The notes under the pieces were generated by a model, which saw only the letters and a program-made list of their open reading frames with translations, ran no database searches and was not told the origin of the DNA. From Pseudomonadota bacterium (lineage in GTDB: Bacteria; Pseudomonadota; Alphaproteobacteria; Acetobacterales; Acetobacteraceae): a stretch of DNA of 64,000 nt. Below, one piece after another: positions 56,980-64,000 of the stretch. The stretch is taken from positions 62,001-126,000 of the forward strand of contig JAJXXT010000071.1 in the NCBI GenBank assembly GCA_021780935.1, written 5' to 3'. Each line of letters starts with the position of its first letter. Positions within the stretch are counted from its first letter, which is position 1. Made by a program: the position numbers and the translations under genes.

Positions 56980-57782
56980 CGTTTCTCGTCCCGCTTCACC
57001 GCCTGCCATTCCGCTTCCATCGCCGCGAGCGTCGCGTCCTGCGGCGCCAGGCCGCTTCCGGCGAGCCGTGCCTCCACGGCCCCGAACCGGCGCTCGAACT
57101 TGGCGTTGCCGGCGCGCAAACAGGTCTCGGGGTCGAGATCGAGCTTGCGGGCGAGGTTGGCGACGACGAACAGGATATCCCCCATCTCGTCGGCGAGGCG
57201 CGCGCGGTCGCCGGCCGCGATCTCGGCGCGCAGCTCGCCCACCTCCTCGGCGAGCTTGTCCAGCACCTGCTCGGCATCCGCCCAGTCGAACCCCACACGC
57301 GCGGCGCGCCTGGTGAGTTTCAGCGCGCGGGTGAGGGCAGGGAGGTCGCGCGGAATTCCTCCCAGCGTGCCGGTCTCGGCCTTCGCGGCGCGCTCCTGGC
57401 GCTTCTGCGCCTCCCACGCTTCGGTCTGCTGGACCGCATCCCGCGCCGCCGCGTCGCCGAACACGTGCGGGTGGCGGCGGATCATCTTGGCGGTGATCGC
57501 GCGGGCGACGTCGGCGAAGCGGAACGCGCCCTGCTCCTCCGCGAGACGCGAATGATACACCACCTGGAACAGCAGGTCGCCGAGCTCATCCTCCAGCGCC
57601 GCCATGTCGGCCCCGGCGATCGCGTCCGCGACCTCATAGGCTTCCTCGATCGTATAGGGCGCGATACTCGCGAAATCCTGCACGCGGTCCCACGGGCAGC
57701 CATGCTCGGGGTCGCGCAGGGCGGCCATCACCGCGATCAGCCGGGCCATCGCGTCGTCATCCTGGGGCGGGGTCCTGTCCAT
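56976..57782 (-). CDS. mazG: Nucleoside triphosphate pyrophosphohydrolase MazG
   Basis: 268 residues with two tandem MazG domains. First: GCPWDRVQDFASIAPYTIEEAYEVADAI and EDELGDLLFQVVYHSRLAEE (metal-binding EExxD and ExxD). Second: FDWADAEQVLDKLAEEVGELRAEI and DEMGDILFVVANLARKL. Hydrolyses NTPs to NMP and PPi; in bacteria it limits aberrant nucleotides and ppGpp-linked stress. ATG 57782 is chosen; an upstream alternative adds only 10 residues. Divergent from ilvD. Confidence 0.93.
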   Translation of the reverse strand: MDRTPPQDDDAMARLIAVMAALRDPEHGCPWDRVQDFASIAPYTIEEAYEVADAIAGADMAALEDELGDLLFQVVYHSRLAEEQGAFRFADVARAITAKMIRRHPHVFGDAAARDAVQQTEAWEAQKRQERAAKAETGTLGGIPRDLPALTRALKLTRRAARVGFDWADAEQVLDKLAEEVGELRAEIAAGDRARLADEMGDILFVVANLARKLDLDPETCLRAGNAKFERRFGAVEARLAGSGLAPQDATLAAMEAEWQAVKRDEKR

Positions 57783-57903
57783 GCGGCAGGCATAACCGCG
57801 CGGAGCTGCCATGGACAGAGCCGACTTGCCGGGCCCGGCCGAGTATGGTTCCCATCGCCGTCAGGCTGCACCGACTGGCGGCCCAATCCCGTGGAGGACG
57901 CCC

Positions 57904-59739
57904 ATGCCCGCCTATCGCTCCCGCACCACCACCCATGGTCGCAACATGGCCGGCGCCCGCGGCCTGTGGCGCGCCACCGGCATGAAGGACGCGGATTTCG
58001 GCAAGCCGATCATCGCCATCGCCAACTCCTTCACCCAGTTCGTCCCCGGGCATGTCCATCTCAAGGATCTCGGCCAGCTTGTCGCCCGCGAGATCGAGGC
58101 CGCCGGCGGGGTGGCGAAGGAGTTCAACACCATCGCCGTCGATGACGGCATCGCCATGGGCCATGACGGCATGCTCTACAGCCTGCCCTCGCGCGAGCTG
58201 ATCGCGGACGCCGTGGAATACATGGTCAACGCGCACTGCGCCGACGCGCTGGTCTGCATCTCCAACTGCGACAAGATCACCCCCGGCATGCTGATGGCGG
58301 CGATGCGCCTCAACATCCCCACCGTGTTCGTCTCCGGTGGGCCGATGGAGGCGGGCAAGGTGGTGCTGAAGGGCAAGCAGCGCGCCGTCGATCTCATCGA
58401 CGCCATGGTCTACGCCGCCGACAGCTCGGTCACCGAGGCCGAGGTGGCGGCGATGGAGCGCTCGGCCTGCCCCACCTGCGGCTCCTGCTCCGGCATGTTC
58501 ACCGCCAATTCCATGAACTGCCTCACCGAGGCGCTCGGCCTGTCGCTGCCCGGCAACGGCACGGTGCTGGCGACGCATGCCGACCGCAAGCGCCTGTTTC
58601 AGGAGGCCGGGCACCTCATCGTCGATCTCGCCCGCCGCTACTACGAGCAGGACGACGCCGCGGTGCTGCCGCGCGCCATCGCGAGCTTCGCCGCGTTCGA
58701 GAACGCGATGACGCTGGACATCGCCATGGGCGGCTCCACCAACACCGTGCTGCACCTGCTCGCGGCCAGCGAGGAGGGCAGGGTGGGCTTCACCATGGCC
58801 GATATCGACCGGCTGTCCCGCCGCGTGCCGGTGCTATGCAAGGTCGCACCCTCGGTCGCCGACGTGCATGTCGAGGACGTGCACCGCGCCGGCGGCGTGC
58901 TCGCCATCCTCGCGGAGCTGGACCGCGCCGGGTTGATCCACGGCGACTGCGCCACCGTCCACGCGCCAAGCATGGCCGACGCGCTGGCGCGCTGGGACAT
59001 CATGTCCAGCAACAGCGAGGCGGTGGATGCGTTCTACCGCGCGGCCCCCGGCGGCGTGCCGACGCAGGAGGCGTTCAGCCAGTCGAGCCGCTGGAAGGAG
59101 ACCGATCGCGACCGCGAAAAGGGCGTGATCCGCAGCGCCGAGCACGCCTTCTCGCGCGATGGCGGGCTCGCGGTGCTGTCGGGCAACATCGCCGAGGACG
59201 GCTGCATCGTGAAGACCGCGGGCGTCGACGCGTCGAACCTGACCTTCGCCGGCCCCGCGCGCATCTTCGAGAGCCAGGAGGAGGCGGTCGCCGGCATTCT
59301 CGGCGGCAAGGTGGTCGCCGGCGACGTGGTGCTGATCCGCTACGAGGGGCCGAAGGGCGGGCCCGGCATGCAGGAAATGCTCTACCCCACGAGCTACCTG
59401 AAATCGAAGGGCCTGGGCAAAGCCTGCGCGCTGGTGACCGACGGCCGCTTCTCCGGCGGCACCTCGGGACTTTCGATCGGCCATGTCTCGCCGGAGGCGG
59501 CGGAGGGCGGGGCGATCGGCCTGGTCGAGGAGGGCGACACCATCACCATCGACATCCCGGCGCGCTCCATCCGTGTCGAGGTGTCGGATGCGGTGCTGGC
59601 GCTGCGCCGTGCCGAGCGCACGACCTGGAAGCCGGCCAAGCGCGAGCGCGTCGTCTCCCCGGCGCTGCGCGCCTATGCGGCGCTGACCACCAGTGCGGCG
59701 CGCGGCGCCGTGCGTGACGTGTCGCAGGTGGAACGATAG
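57904..59739 (+). CDS. ilvD: Dihydroxy-acid dehydratase
   Basis: 611 residues, near E. coli IlvD (616). Cluster cysteines in [12 protein letters not shown] and [24 protein letters not shown], and [23 protein letters not shown] at the end, are those of the biosynthetic branch. Dehydrates 2,3-dihydroxyisovalerate and 2,3-dihydroxy-3-methylvalerate in valine/isoleucine synthesis. ATG follows GGAGG at 57895-57899. Distinct from the sugar-acid dehydratase paralogue at 43984. Confidence 0.96.
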   Translation: MPAYRSRTTTHGRNMAGARGLWRATGMKDADFGKPIIAIANSFTQFVPGHVHLKDLGQLVAREIEAAGGVAKEFNTIAVDDGIAMGHDGMLYSLPSRELIADAVEYMVNAHCADALVCISNCDKITPGMLMAAMRLNIPTVFVSGGPMEAGKVVLKGKQRAVDLIDAMVYAADSSVTEAEVAAMERSACPTCGSCSGMFTANSMNCLTEALGLSLPGNGTVLATHADRKRLFQEAGHLIVDLARRYYEQDDAAVLPRAIASFAAFENAMTLDIAMGGSTNTVLHLLAASEEGRVGFTMADIDRLSRRVPVLCKVAPSVADVHVEDVHRAGGVLAILAELDRAGLIHGDCATVHAPSMADALARWDIMSSNSEAVDAFYRAAPGGVPTQEAFSQSSRWKETDRDREKGVIRSAEHAFSRDGGLAVLSGNIAEDGCIVKTAGVDASNLTFAGPARIFESQEEAVAGILGGKVVAGDVVLIRYEGPKGGPGMQEMLYPTSYLKSKGLGKACALVTDGRFSGGTSGLSIGHVSPEAAEGGAIGLVEEGDTITIDIPARSIRVEVSDAVLALRRAERTTWKPAKRERVVSPALRAYAALTTSAARGAVRDVSQVER

Positions 59740-59753
59740 CGGCGGCAACGGTC

Positions 59754-60776
59754 GTGACGGCCGACCCACGCATCGCCGCCCCGGCGGCGGCGCGCAACCG
59801 TGAGCCGATCCTGGCGGTGCTGCGCCGCGTGCTGCCATCTCGCGGGCGGGTGCTGGAACTCGCCAGCGGCTCGGGCGAGCACGCCGTGCATTTCGCCGCC
59901 GGCCTGCCCGGCATCGTCTTCCAGCCCTCGGACCCGGACGCCGCGCGCCGCGCCTCGATTGCAGCTTACGCGGCGGATGCCGGCCTGCCCAACCTGCTGG
60001 CGCCGATCGATGTTGATGCCGCCGCCCCGTGGCCAGCTGTCGCGGCCGACGCCGTGCTGTGCATCAACATGATCCACATCGCGCCCTGGGCCGCCGCCGA
60101 GGGACTGGTGCGCGGTGCCGCGGGCCTGGGTGCCATGCTCGTGACCTATGGCCCCTATCGCCGCCACGGCCGCCACACCGCGCCCTCGAACGCGGCGTTC
60201 GACGTCGATCTGCGCGCCCGTAACCCGGCCTGGGGCATCCGCGATCTGGAGGCGGTGGCCGGCCTCGCCGCCGCGCACGGCTACGCGCCGCCGGAAATCG
60301 TTGCGATGCCGGCGAATAATTTCATCCTCGTGTTCCGCCGCCCGGCGCTCGCCGACCAAGCGATCCGCGAGATGCGCGACGCGGACCAGGAGCAGATCAT
60401 CGCGCTCTGGCACGCGGCGGGCGTCGCTCGGCCCTGGAACGACCCGGCGCGCGACATCGAATTTGCCCGCCGCGGTCCGCAATCGACGATCCTGGTAATG
60501 GAGCAGGAGGGGCGCATCGTCGCCTCCGCGATGCTGGGCGATGACGGGCATCGCGGCTGGGTTCACTACGTGGCGACCGCGCCCGATTTGCAGGGCAGGG
60601 GGCTCGGCCGGCGCATGATGACCGCGGTCGAGGCCTGGCTCGCCGCCCGCGGCGTCTGGAAGGTGCAGCTTCTGGTACGCAACGGCAACGACACCGCGGC
60701 CGCGTTCTACACCCGCCTCGGCTACAAGGACACGGAATCGGCAACGTTGCAGAAGATTATCGAGCCCGCTGCCTGA
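59754..60776 (+). CDS. Fusion: DUF938 SAM-methyltransferase-like domain plus YpeA-type GNAT acetyltransferase
   Basis: 340 residues in one uninterrupted frame. Residues about 1-195 are DUF938: NREPILAVLRRVLPSRGRVLELASGSGEHAVHFA, VLCINMIHIAPW and VTYGPYRRHGRHTAPSN. Residues about 203-338 are GNAT of the YpeA kind: IREMRDADQEQIIALW, RPWNDPARDIE, GDDGHRGWVHYVATAPDLQGRGLGRRMM (acetyl-CoA pyrophosphate loop RGLGRR) and NDTAAAFYTRLGY. E. coli YpeA is a stand-alone protein. GTG start, 14 bases after ilvD. Function of the fusion unknown. Confidence 0.85.
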   Translation: MTADPRIAAPAAARNREPILAVLRRVLPSRGRVLELASGSGEHAVHFAAGLPGIVFQPSDPDAARRASIAAYAADAGLPNLLAPIDVDAAAPWPAVAADAVLCINMIHIAPWAAAEGLVRGAAGLGAMLVTYGPYRRHGRHTAPSNAAFDVDLRARNPAWGIRDLEAVAGLAAAHGYAPPEIVAMPANNFILVFRRPALADQAIREMRDADQEQIIALWHAAGVARPWNDPARDIEFARRGPQSTILVMEQEGRIVASAMLGDDGHRGWVHYVATAPDLQGRGLGRRMMTAVEAWLAARGVWKVQLLVRNGNDTAAAFYTRLGYKDTESATLQKIIEPAA

Positions 60777-60783
60777 TAGTCCG

Positions 60784-62454
60784 CTACGCCTCCGGCCGCA
60801 GGCGGCTCGGCAGCAGCGTGCCCTCGGCCTCCAGCACCTTGTAGGCGGCCGCCGCGACGAGGTGCGTGTTGATGCGCTTGAAGTCGCGCACCAGGTCCAC
60901 ATGCAGCGCGCCGGCGGCGACCGGCGTATCGAGCGCATCGGCATGCCCGTCGCGCAGCTTCGCAAGCTCCGCCGCGGTCGATGCCGCCTCGAGGTCGCGA
61001 AACGCCTCCTTCTCGGCGGCCAGCTCACGCGCCGCGCGCGGGTCCTCGGTCATGAACACCGCCCCGGCGCGGCGCAGATTGGCGCAGAGCCGCTCGATCA
61101 CCACCGCGATCTCGGCCTGCTCGGCGGCGGCCAGCACCACGCCGCGCTTCAGCCGCTTGCCCACCGCCGCCATGATGTTCTGATCCACCACGTCGCCGGC
61201 ATGTTCGAGATTGGTCGCGAAATGAAAAATCTGCGCGAGCCGGCGATGGTCGCCCTCGATCATCGCATCGGCGTCGAGCTTCGCGAGATAGGCGCGGATC
61301 GCGGTGTTGAGCTTGTCGAGCACGTCGTCGAGCGCGCGGGCCTCGGCGATGCGCCGCCGGTCGCCCGAGGCCAGCGCGTCACCGGCCGCACGCAGCATCG
61401 CCTCCAGCACATCGGCCATGCGCAGCGCCTCGCGCGAGGCACCGGCCAGTGCGACGCTCGGCGTCTCGCGCTCCGCGGCACCGAGATAGACCGGCAGCGC
61501 CGGGTCGCGGGCACTCACGCGCTCGGGCAGCAGCCGGCGCAGCAGCGCCGCATAGGGTGTGAGCAGTGGAAAGAACAGCAGCGCCAGCACCAGGTTGAAG
61601 CCGGTGTGGAAATCCGCCACGGCCCGCCGCGCATCCGGCTCGATCGCTATCACCTGGTGGGTGAGCCAGGGCAGGGCGGGCAGCACCAGCACGGCGCCGA
61701 CGAGGCGATTGAGCAGGTTGCCGAGCGGCAGCCGCCGCGCCGCGCCATCGGCGCCGGCCGAGCTTTCGAGCAGCGGGTTGATCGCGGTGCCGAGATTGGC
61801 GCCGACCACCATGGCAAACGCGGTCAGCGGCGGCACCACGCCCTTCGCCGCGAAGGACATGATCAGCAGCACCACCGCGACCGATGAATGCGCGGCCCAG
61901 GTCACCACCCCCGCCACCAGGGCGGCCAGCGTCGGGTCGGAGGCGATCGTGCCCAGCAGCAGCTTCAGCCCCGGCGCGTTCTCATAGGGCGTCACCACCC
62001 CGAGCAACTGGTGCAGCGCCGTCAGCATCAGCCCGAGGCCGATCGCGACGCGGCCGAGATCGCGCGTGCGGCTCTGCTCGCCGCGGCGAAACATCAGCAC
62101 GCCGATCAGGACGCCGAGCGAGGCGACGCCCGCGACATCGAACGACAGCAACTGTACGATCAGCGTGGTGCCGAGATTGGCGCCGAGCATGGTCGCCAGT
62201 GCCGGCACCAGCTCCACCAGCCCGGCGGCGGCGAAGGAGGAAACCATCAGCCCGGTCGCGGTCGAGCTCTGCAGGATCGCGGTGACGCCGAGGCCGGCGA
62301 GCAGCGCCGAGCCGCGCCGCCCCAGCGCCAGCCCGAGAAACCGGCGCAGCGCCGCCCCGAAGGCACGCTGAATGCCGGTCTGCACCATGTGCAGCCCCCA
62401 CAGCAGCAGCGCCACCGCACCGGCGAGGTCGATCAGGGTCAGCGTCGTTTGCAT
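60784..62454 (-). CDS. Na+/phosphate cotransporter with PhoU-like C-terminal domain
   Basis: 556 residues. About eight to nine membrane helices carrying the duplicated motif ILQSSTATGLMVSS and AAHSSVAVVLLIM (second copy HSSVA instead of QSSSA), typical of NptA/PNaS transporters. Residues about 340-540 form a helical PhoU-like domain (ADVLEAMLRAAGDALASGDRRRI; FATNLEHAGDVVDQNIMAAVG). Imports phosphate with sodium. ATG 62454 is chosen because the first helix follows at once. Confidence 0.9.
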   Translation of the reverse strand: MQTTLTLIDLAGAVALLLWGLHMVQTGIQRAFGAALRRFLGLALGRRGSALLAGLGVTAILQSSTATGLMVSSFAAAGLVELVPALATMLGANLGTTLIVQLLSFDVAGVASLGVLIGVLMFRRGEQSRTRDLGRVAIGLGLMLTALHQLLGVVTPYENAPGLKLLLGTIASDPTLAALVAGVVTWAAHSSVAVVLLIMSFAAKGVVPPLTAFAMVVGANLGTAINPLLESSAGADGAARRLPLGNLLNRLVGAVLVLPALPWLTHQVIAIEPDARRAVADFHTGFNLVLALLFFPLLTPYAALLRRLLPERVSARDPALPVYLGAAERETPSVALAGASREALRMADVLEAMLRAAGDALASGDRRRIAEARALDDVLDKLNTAIRAYLAKLDADAMIEGDHRRLAQIFHFATNLEHAGDVVDQNIMAAVGKRLKRGVVLAAAEQAEIAVVIERLCANLRRAGAVFMTEDPRAARELAAEKEAFRDLEAASTAAELAKLRDGHADALDTPVAAGALHVDLVRDFKRINTHLVAAAAYKVLEAEGTLLPSRLRPEA

Positions 62455-62528
62455 GACAGTTTTGTGACAACACCGCCGCGCCGGGGCAAGCGGTTCCTGC
62501 GCTCGTGCCGAACCGAACCTCGCGGAGG

Positions 62529-63231
62529 TCAGCCGCCCGCGAAGCCCGGAATGCGCCGTATCGCCGCCTTGACCTGCTCCACGGTCACCAGCCGCGTGCA
62601 CTCGAACTGCCGCTTGGTGTTGGCGTGCCGCGGGCACCACATGAAATCATGGTGGTCGAAGCGGTGGCGGATATCGTTCCAGCAGCCGTTGCAGGCGTGG
62701 TAGTTGATCACGCGGTACGGCGTCGCGAACTCGTTGTCGGCCAGCGTGCCGACCGGAAACTGGATCAGCGCCTCGCGCTCGCGCGCGTCGAAATCATGCG
62801 TCATCACCGGCTTGCCGTCGCGCCAGGCCTCGATGCGGAAGCGCACGTAGAAGCGCTTGGCGCTGGAGACGGTCACGCCGCCGGTGCCGGGGCTGCGTCT
62901 CGTAGAGGATGTTGCCGGTGTCGAGGTCGGAGAGCCGCACCTTCCAGTCGCCCTTCGGCACGGTGACACGGCAGCCCTGGTTGAAGTCGAAGCGCAACCC
63001 CTTGGGACCAGTCTGGGTCGGCGTCGCGGCCGGGGGCGGGAAGGCCAGCGCGCCGGACGGGGCGGATGCCGCAGCCGGCGCCGCATCGACCAACGACGCA
63101 TCGACCACCGACACCTCGGTCACCGCGGTATCGGCCACGGATGCGTCAGGTTGGGGTTCGTCCGGCCCCACCGCCGCCGCTGGGCTGGGCGCGCGTCGAT
63201 CGGTTTCGGGGGCTCGACGACGTGTCGTCAT
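62529..63231 (-). pseudogene. Frameshifted gene resembling autotransporter strand-loop-strand O-heptosyltransferase N-terminal region
   Basis: A frame starting at 63231 reads an Ala-rich leader, then GLRFDFNQGCRVTVPKGDWKVRLSDLDTGNILYET, and then loses sense. The +1-shifted frame continues as SPGTGGVTVSSAKRFYVRFRIEAWRDG and ends at 62529 with HACNGCWNDIRHRFDHHDF. The order GLRFDFN..GCRV and NILYET..KRFYVRFR is that of strand-loop-strand heptosyltransferases, but their catalytic half is absent, so this may be a short stand-alone relative. One extra base near 62890-62900 accounts for the break. Confidence 0.6.
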
Positions 63232-63513
63232 GCGGCGGTTCCGTGGCTTGCTGTATGCGACAACGATAGGCGCGCGGATGCGTTCCGGGGAGCCCTGATT
63301 GCGGCGTCCGTTCGCATGACCGGTCGTTGGAACACGGGCGCACGGGCAGGTCTCCGTTTGTCGCCGAAGATTTATTATGTCAATAACGCACGCGCCGCTG
63401 CGGGTGCCACCGCGATGCAGCCGGTGGCTATCGGCGCCAATATCCTACATTTCAGGATTCAGGTTGGCGCCAGAAATCACCCCGCACACTCACAGAAGCT
63501 GATTTCCTGCCCC
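63232..63513. other. Intergenic stretch with no recognised gene
   Basis: Part of the 384-base gap before the DapA-family gene. AT content rises from about 63360 (TTTATTATGTCAATAAC), but no gene, RNA or complete promoter could be supported. Confidence 0.5.
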
Positions 63514-63539
63514 TAAGTGGCAGAATTAAGTGGCAGAAT
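63514..63539. repeat. 13-bp tandem repeat, two exact copies
   Basis: TAAGTGGCAGAAT occurs at 63514-63526 and 63527-63539 without spacer, about 80 bases before the DapA-family start. Could be a doubled regulator site or slippage. Confidence 0.8.
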
Positions 63540-63583
63540 ATGGTACCGGAAAGCTTGACGTGCTCCCCGTGCGGTGCACCCAA

Positions 63584-63602
63584 TGTCCCGTATAACAGGA
63601 CA
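63584..63602. promoter_or_regulatory. Near-perfect 19-bp palindrome upstream of the DapA-family gene
   Basis: TGTCC and GGACA arms flank GTATAAC-containing sequence: TGTCCCGTATAACAGGACA. It contains TATAAC (63591-63596) and lies 14 bases before the ATG at 63616. The shape suits a GntR-type dimer that would block transcription or sit on a -10 element. Confidence 0.5.
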
Positions 63603-63615
63603 AAAGGAAGCCGCC

Positions 63616-64000
63616 ATGACCCACACGCTGACCGGCGTCATCCCGCCGTTGGTGACCCCTTTCACCGCCGATGGCGCGATCGACGAGGCCGCGTGCCGCG
63701 CCCAAGCTCGTTTCGTGCTGGCCAAGGGCGTGCACGGCGTCTGCGTCGGCGGCAGCACCGGCGAGGGCCACACACTCACCCGTGAGGAGCTGCGCCGGGT
63801 GGTTTCGCTGGCCCAGGAGGAGGTTGGCGACCGCATCCCGGTCGTCGCCGGTATCATCGTCAACAGCACGCGCCAGGCCGTGCTCGCGGCGCAGGACATG
63901 CACGGGATCGGCGTCAAGGGCCTCTAGATCACCCCCGTGCACTACCTCTTCAAGCCCGACGACGAGGCAACGATCGCGCATTTCCGGGCCATCACCGAGG
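63616..64000 (+). pseudogene. DapA-family (DHDPS/KDG aldolase-like) gene with an in-frame TAG; 3' end outside window
   Basis: Starts with AAGGAAG ribosome site and ATG 63616: TLTGVIPPLVTPFTADGAID, VCVGGSTGEGHTLTREEL (Schiff-base enzyme GGSTGE phosphate loop) and VVAGIIVNSTRQAV. At 63925-63927 the frame hits TAG in GVKGL-stop-ITPVHYLFKPDD, where relatives carry glutamine or similar. The same frame stays open to base 64000 with family-like sequence, so a single C-to-T change (CAG to TAG) is enough. Catalyses aldol addition/cleavage of a 2-oxo acid if translated. Confidence 0.75.

Noticed and set aside
63555..63596. TTGACG and TATAAC as a promoter of the DapA-family gene
   Set aside because: Spacer of 30 bases is far too long.

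Overview
The window is GC-rich (roughly 70 percent by eye) and tightly packed with genes. Many adjacent genes overlap by the four bases ATGA or GTGA. Gene content fits a heterotrophic alphaproteobacterium, most likely Acetobacteraceae/Rhodospirillales: a leucine/valine degradation block, a fused indolepyruvate:ferredoxin oxidoreductase, a PEP-CTERM protein, a DabAB inorganic-carbon transporter and many acyl-CoA and amidohydrolase enzymes. The taxonomic call is inference; no rRNA or marker tree is available. The largest open frames on the strand opposite each real gene are GC-rich shadows and are left out.

Layout. 1-803: end of a P-type (H+-type) ATPase. 980-7456: catabolic genes (SHMT-like enzyme, PrpF-family isomerase, amidohydrolase, GSAM-like aminotransferase, amidase). 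7461-8141: an AT-rich orphan membrane protein that looks transferred. 8230-15083: TrmO followed by a run of genes on one strand (Gfo/Idh oxidoreductase, MetX-like hydrolase/acyltransferase, two paralogous ACMSD-type amidohydrolases, Rieske ferredoxin, a thiolase-fold protein without its catalytic cysteines, and a DUF35 zinc-ribbon/OB protein). 15129-16254: divergent zinc anti-sigma and ECF sigma factor. 16218-20834: ICL/PEPM-family lyase, nucleoside hydrolase, alaS. 20863-22710: a PhyH-type Fe/2-oxoglutarate dioxygenase convergent with a PhnZ-like HD-domain oxygenase. 22822-28528: small membrane protein, thiolase, DUF5666-like protein, TPR/glycosyltransferase protein, PEP-CTERM protein, alpha/beta hydrolase.

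28771-37259 is a branched-chain amino-acid operon: isobutyryl-CoA dehydrogenase, 3-hydroxyisobutyrate dehydrogenase, an acyl-CoA ligase, isovaleryl-CoA dehydrogenase and both methylcrotonyl-CoA carboxylase subunits. 37494-43999: IorAB fusion, M20 hydrolase, FMN reductase, MFS exporter. 43984-51269: a divergent LysR gene and an operon of dabB, dabA, DUF3237 and an IlvD/Edd dehydratase. dabB is out of frame at a (CCTTG)n repeat, and removing one 5-bp unit would restore it.

51310-55653 is a lower-GC island next to tRNA-Ser(UGA), bounded by imperfect 45-bp direct repeats. It carries a type II-like restriction-modification pair (Eco57I-like methyltransferase and PLD-family nuclease), a small putative regulator and a MazE/MazF toxin-antitoxin pair. 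55795-64000: SolA-like oxidase, MazG, IlvD, a DUF938-GNAT fusion, a Na/Pi cotransporter with a PhoU-like tail, a frameshifted gene of the strand-loop-strand heptosyltransferase type, and a DapA-family gene broken by an in-frame TAG.

Three genes (48711-50329, 62529-63231, 63616 to the window end) carry single disabling lesions. They may be real pseudogenes, switchable alleles, or sequencing/assembly errors.
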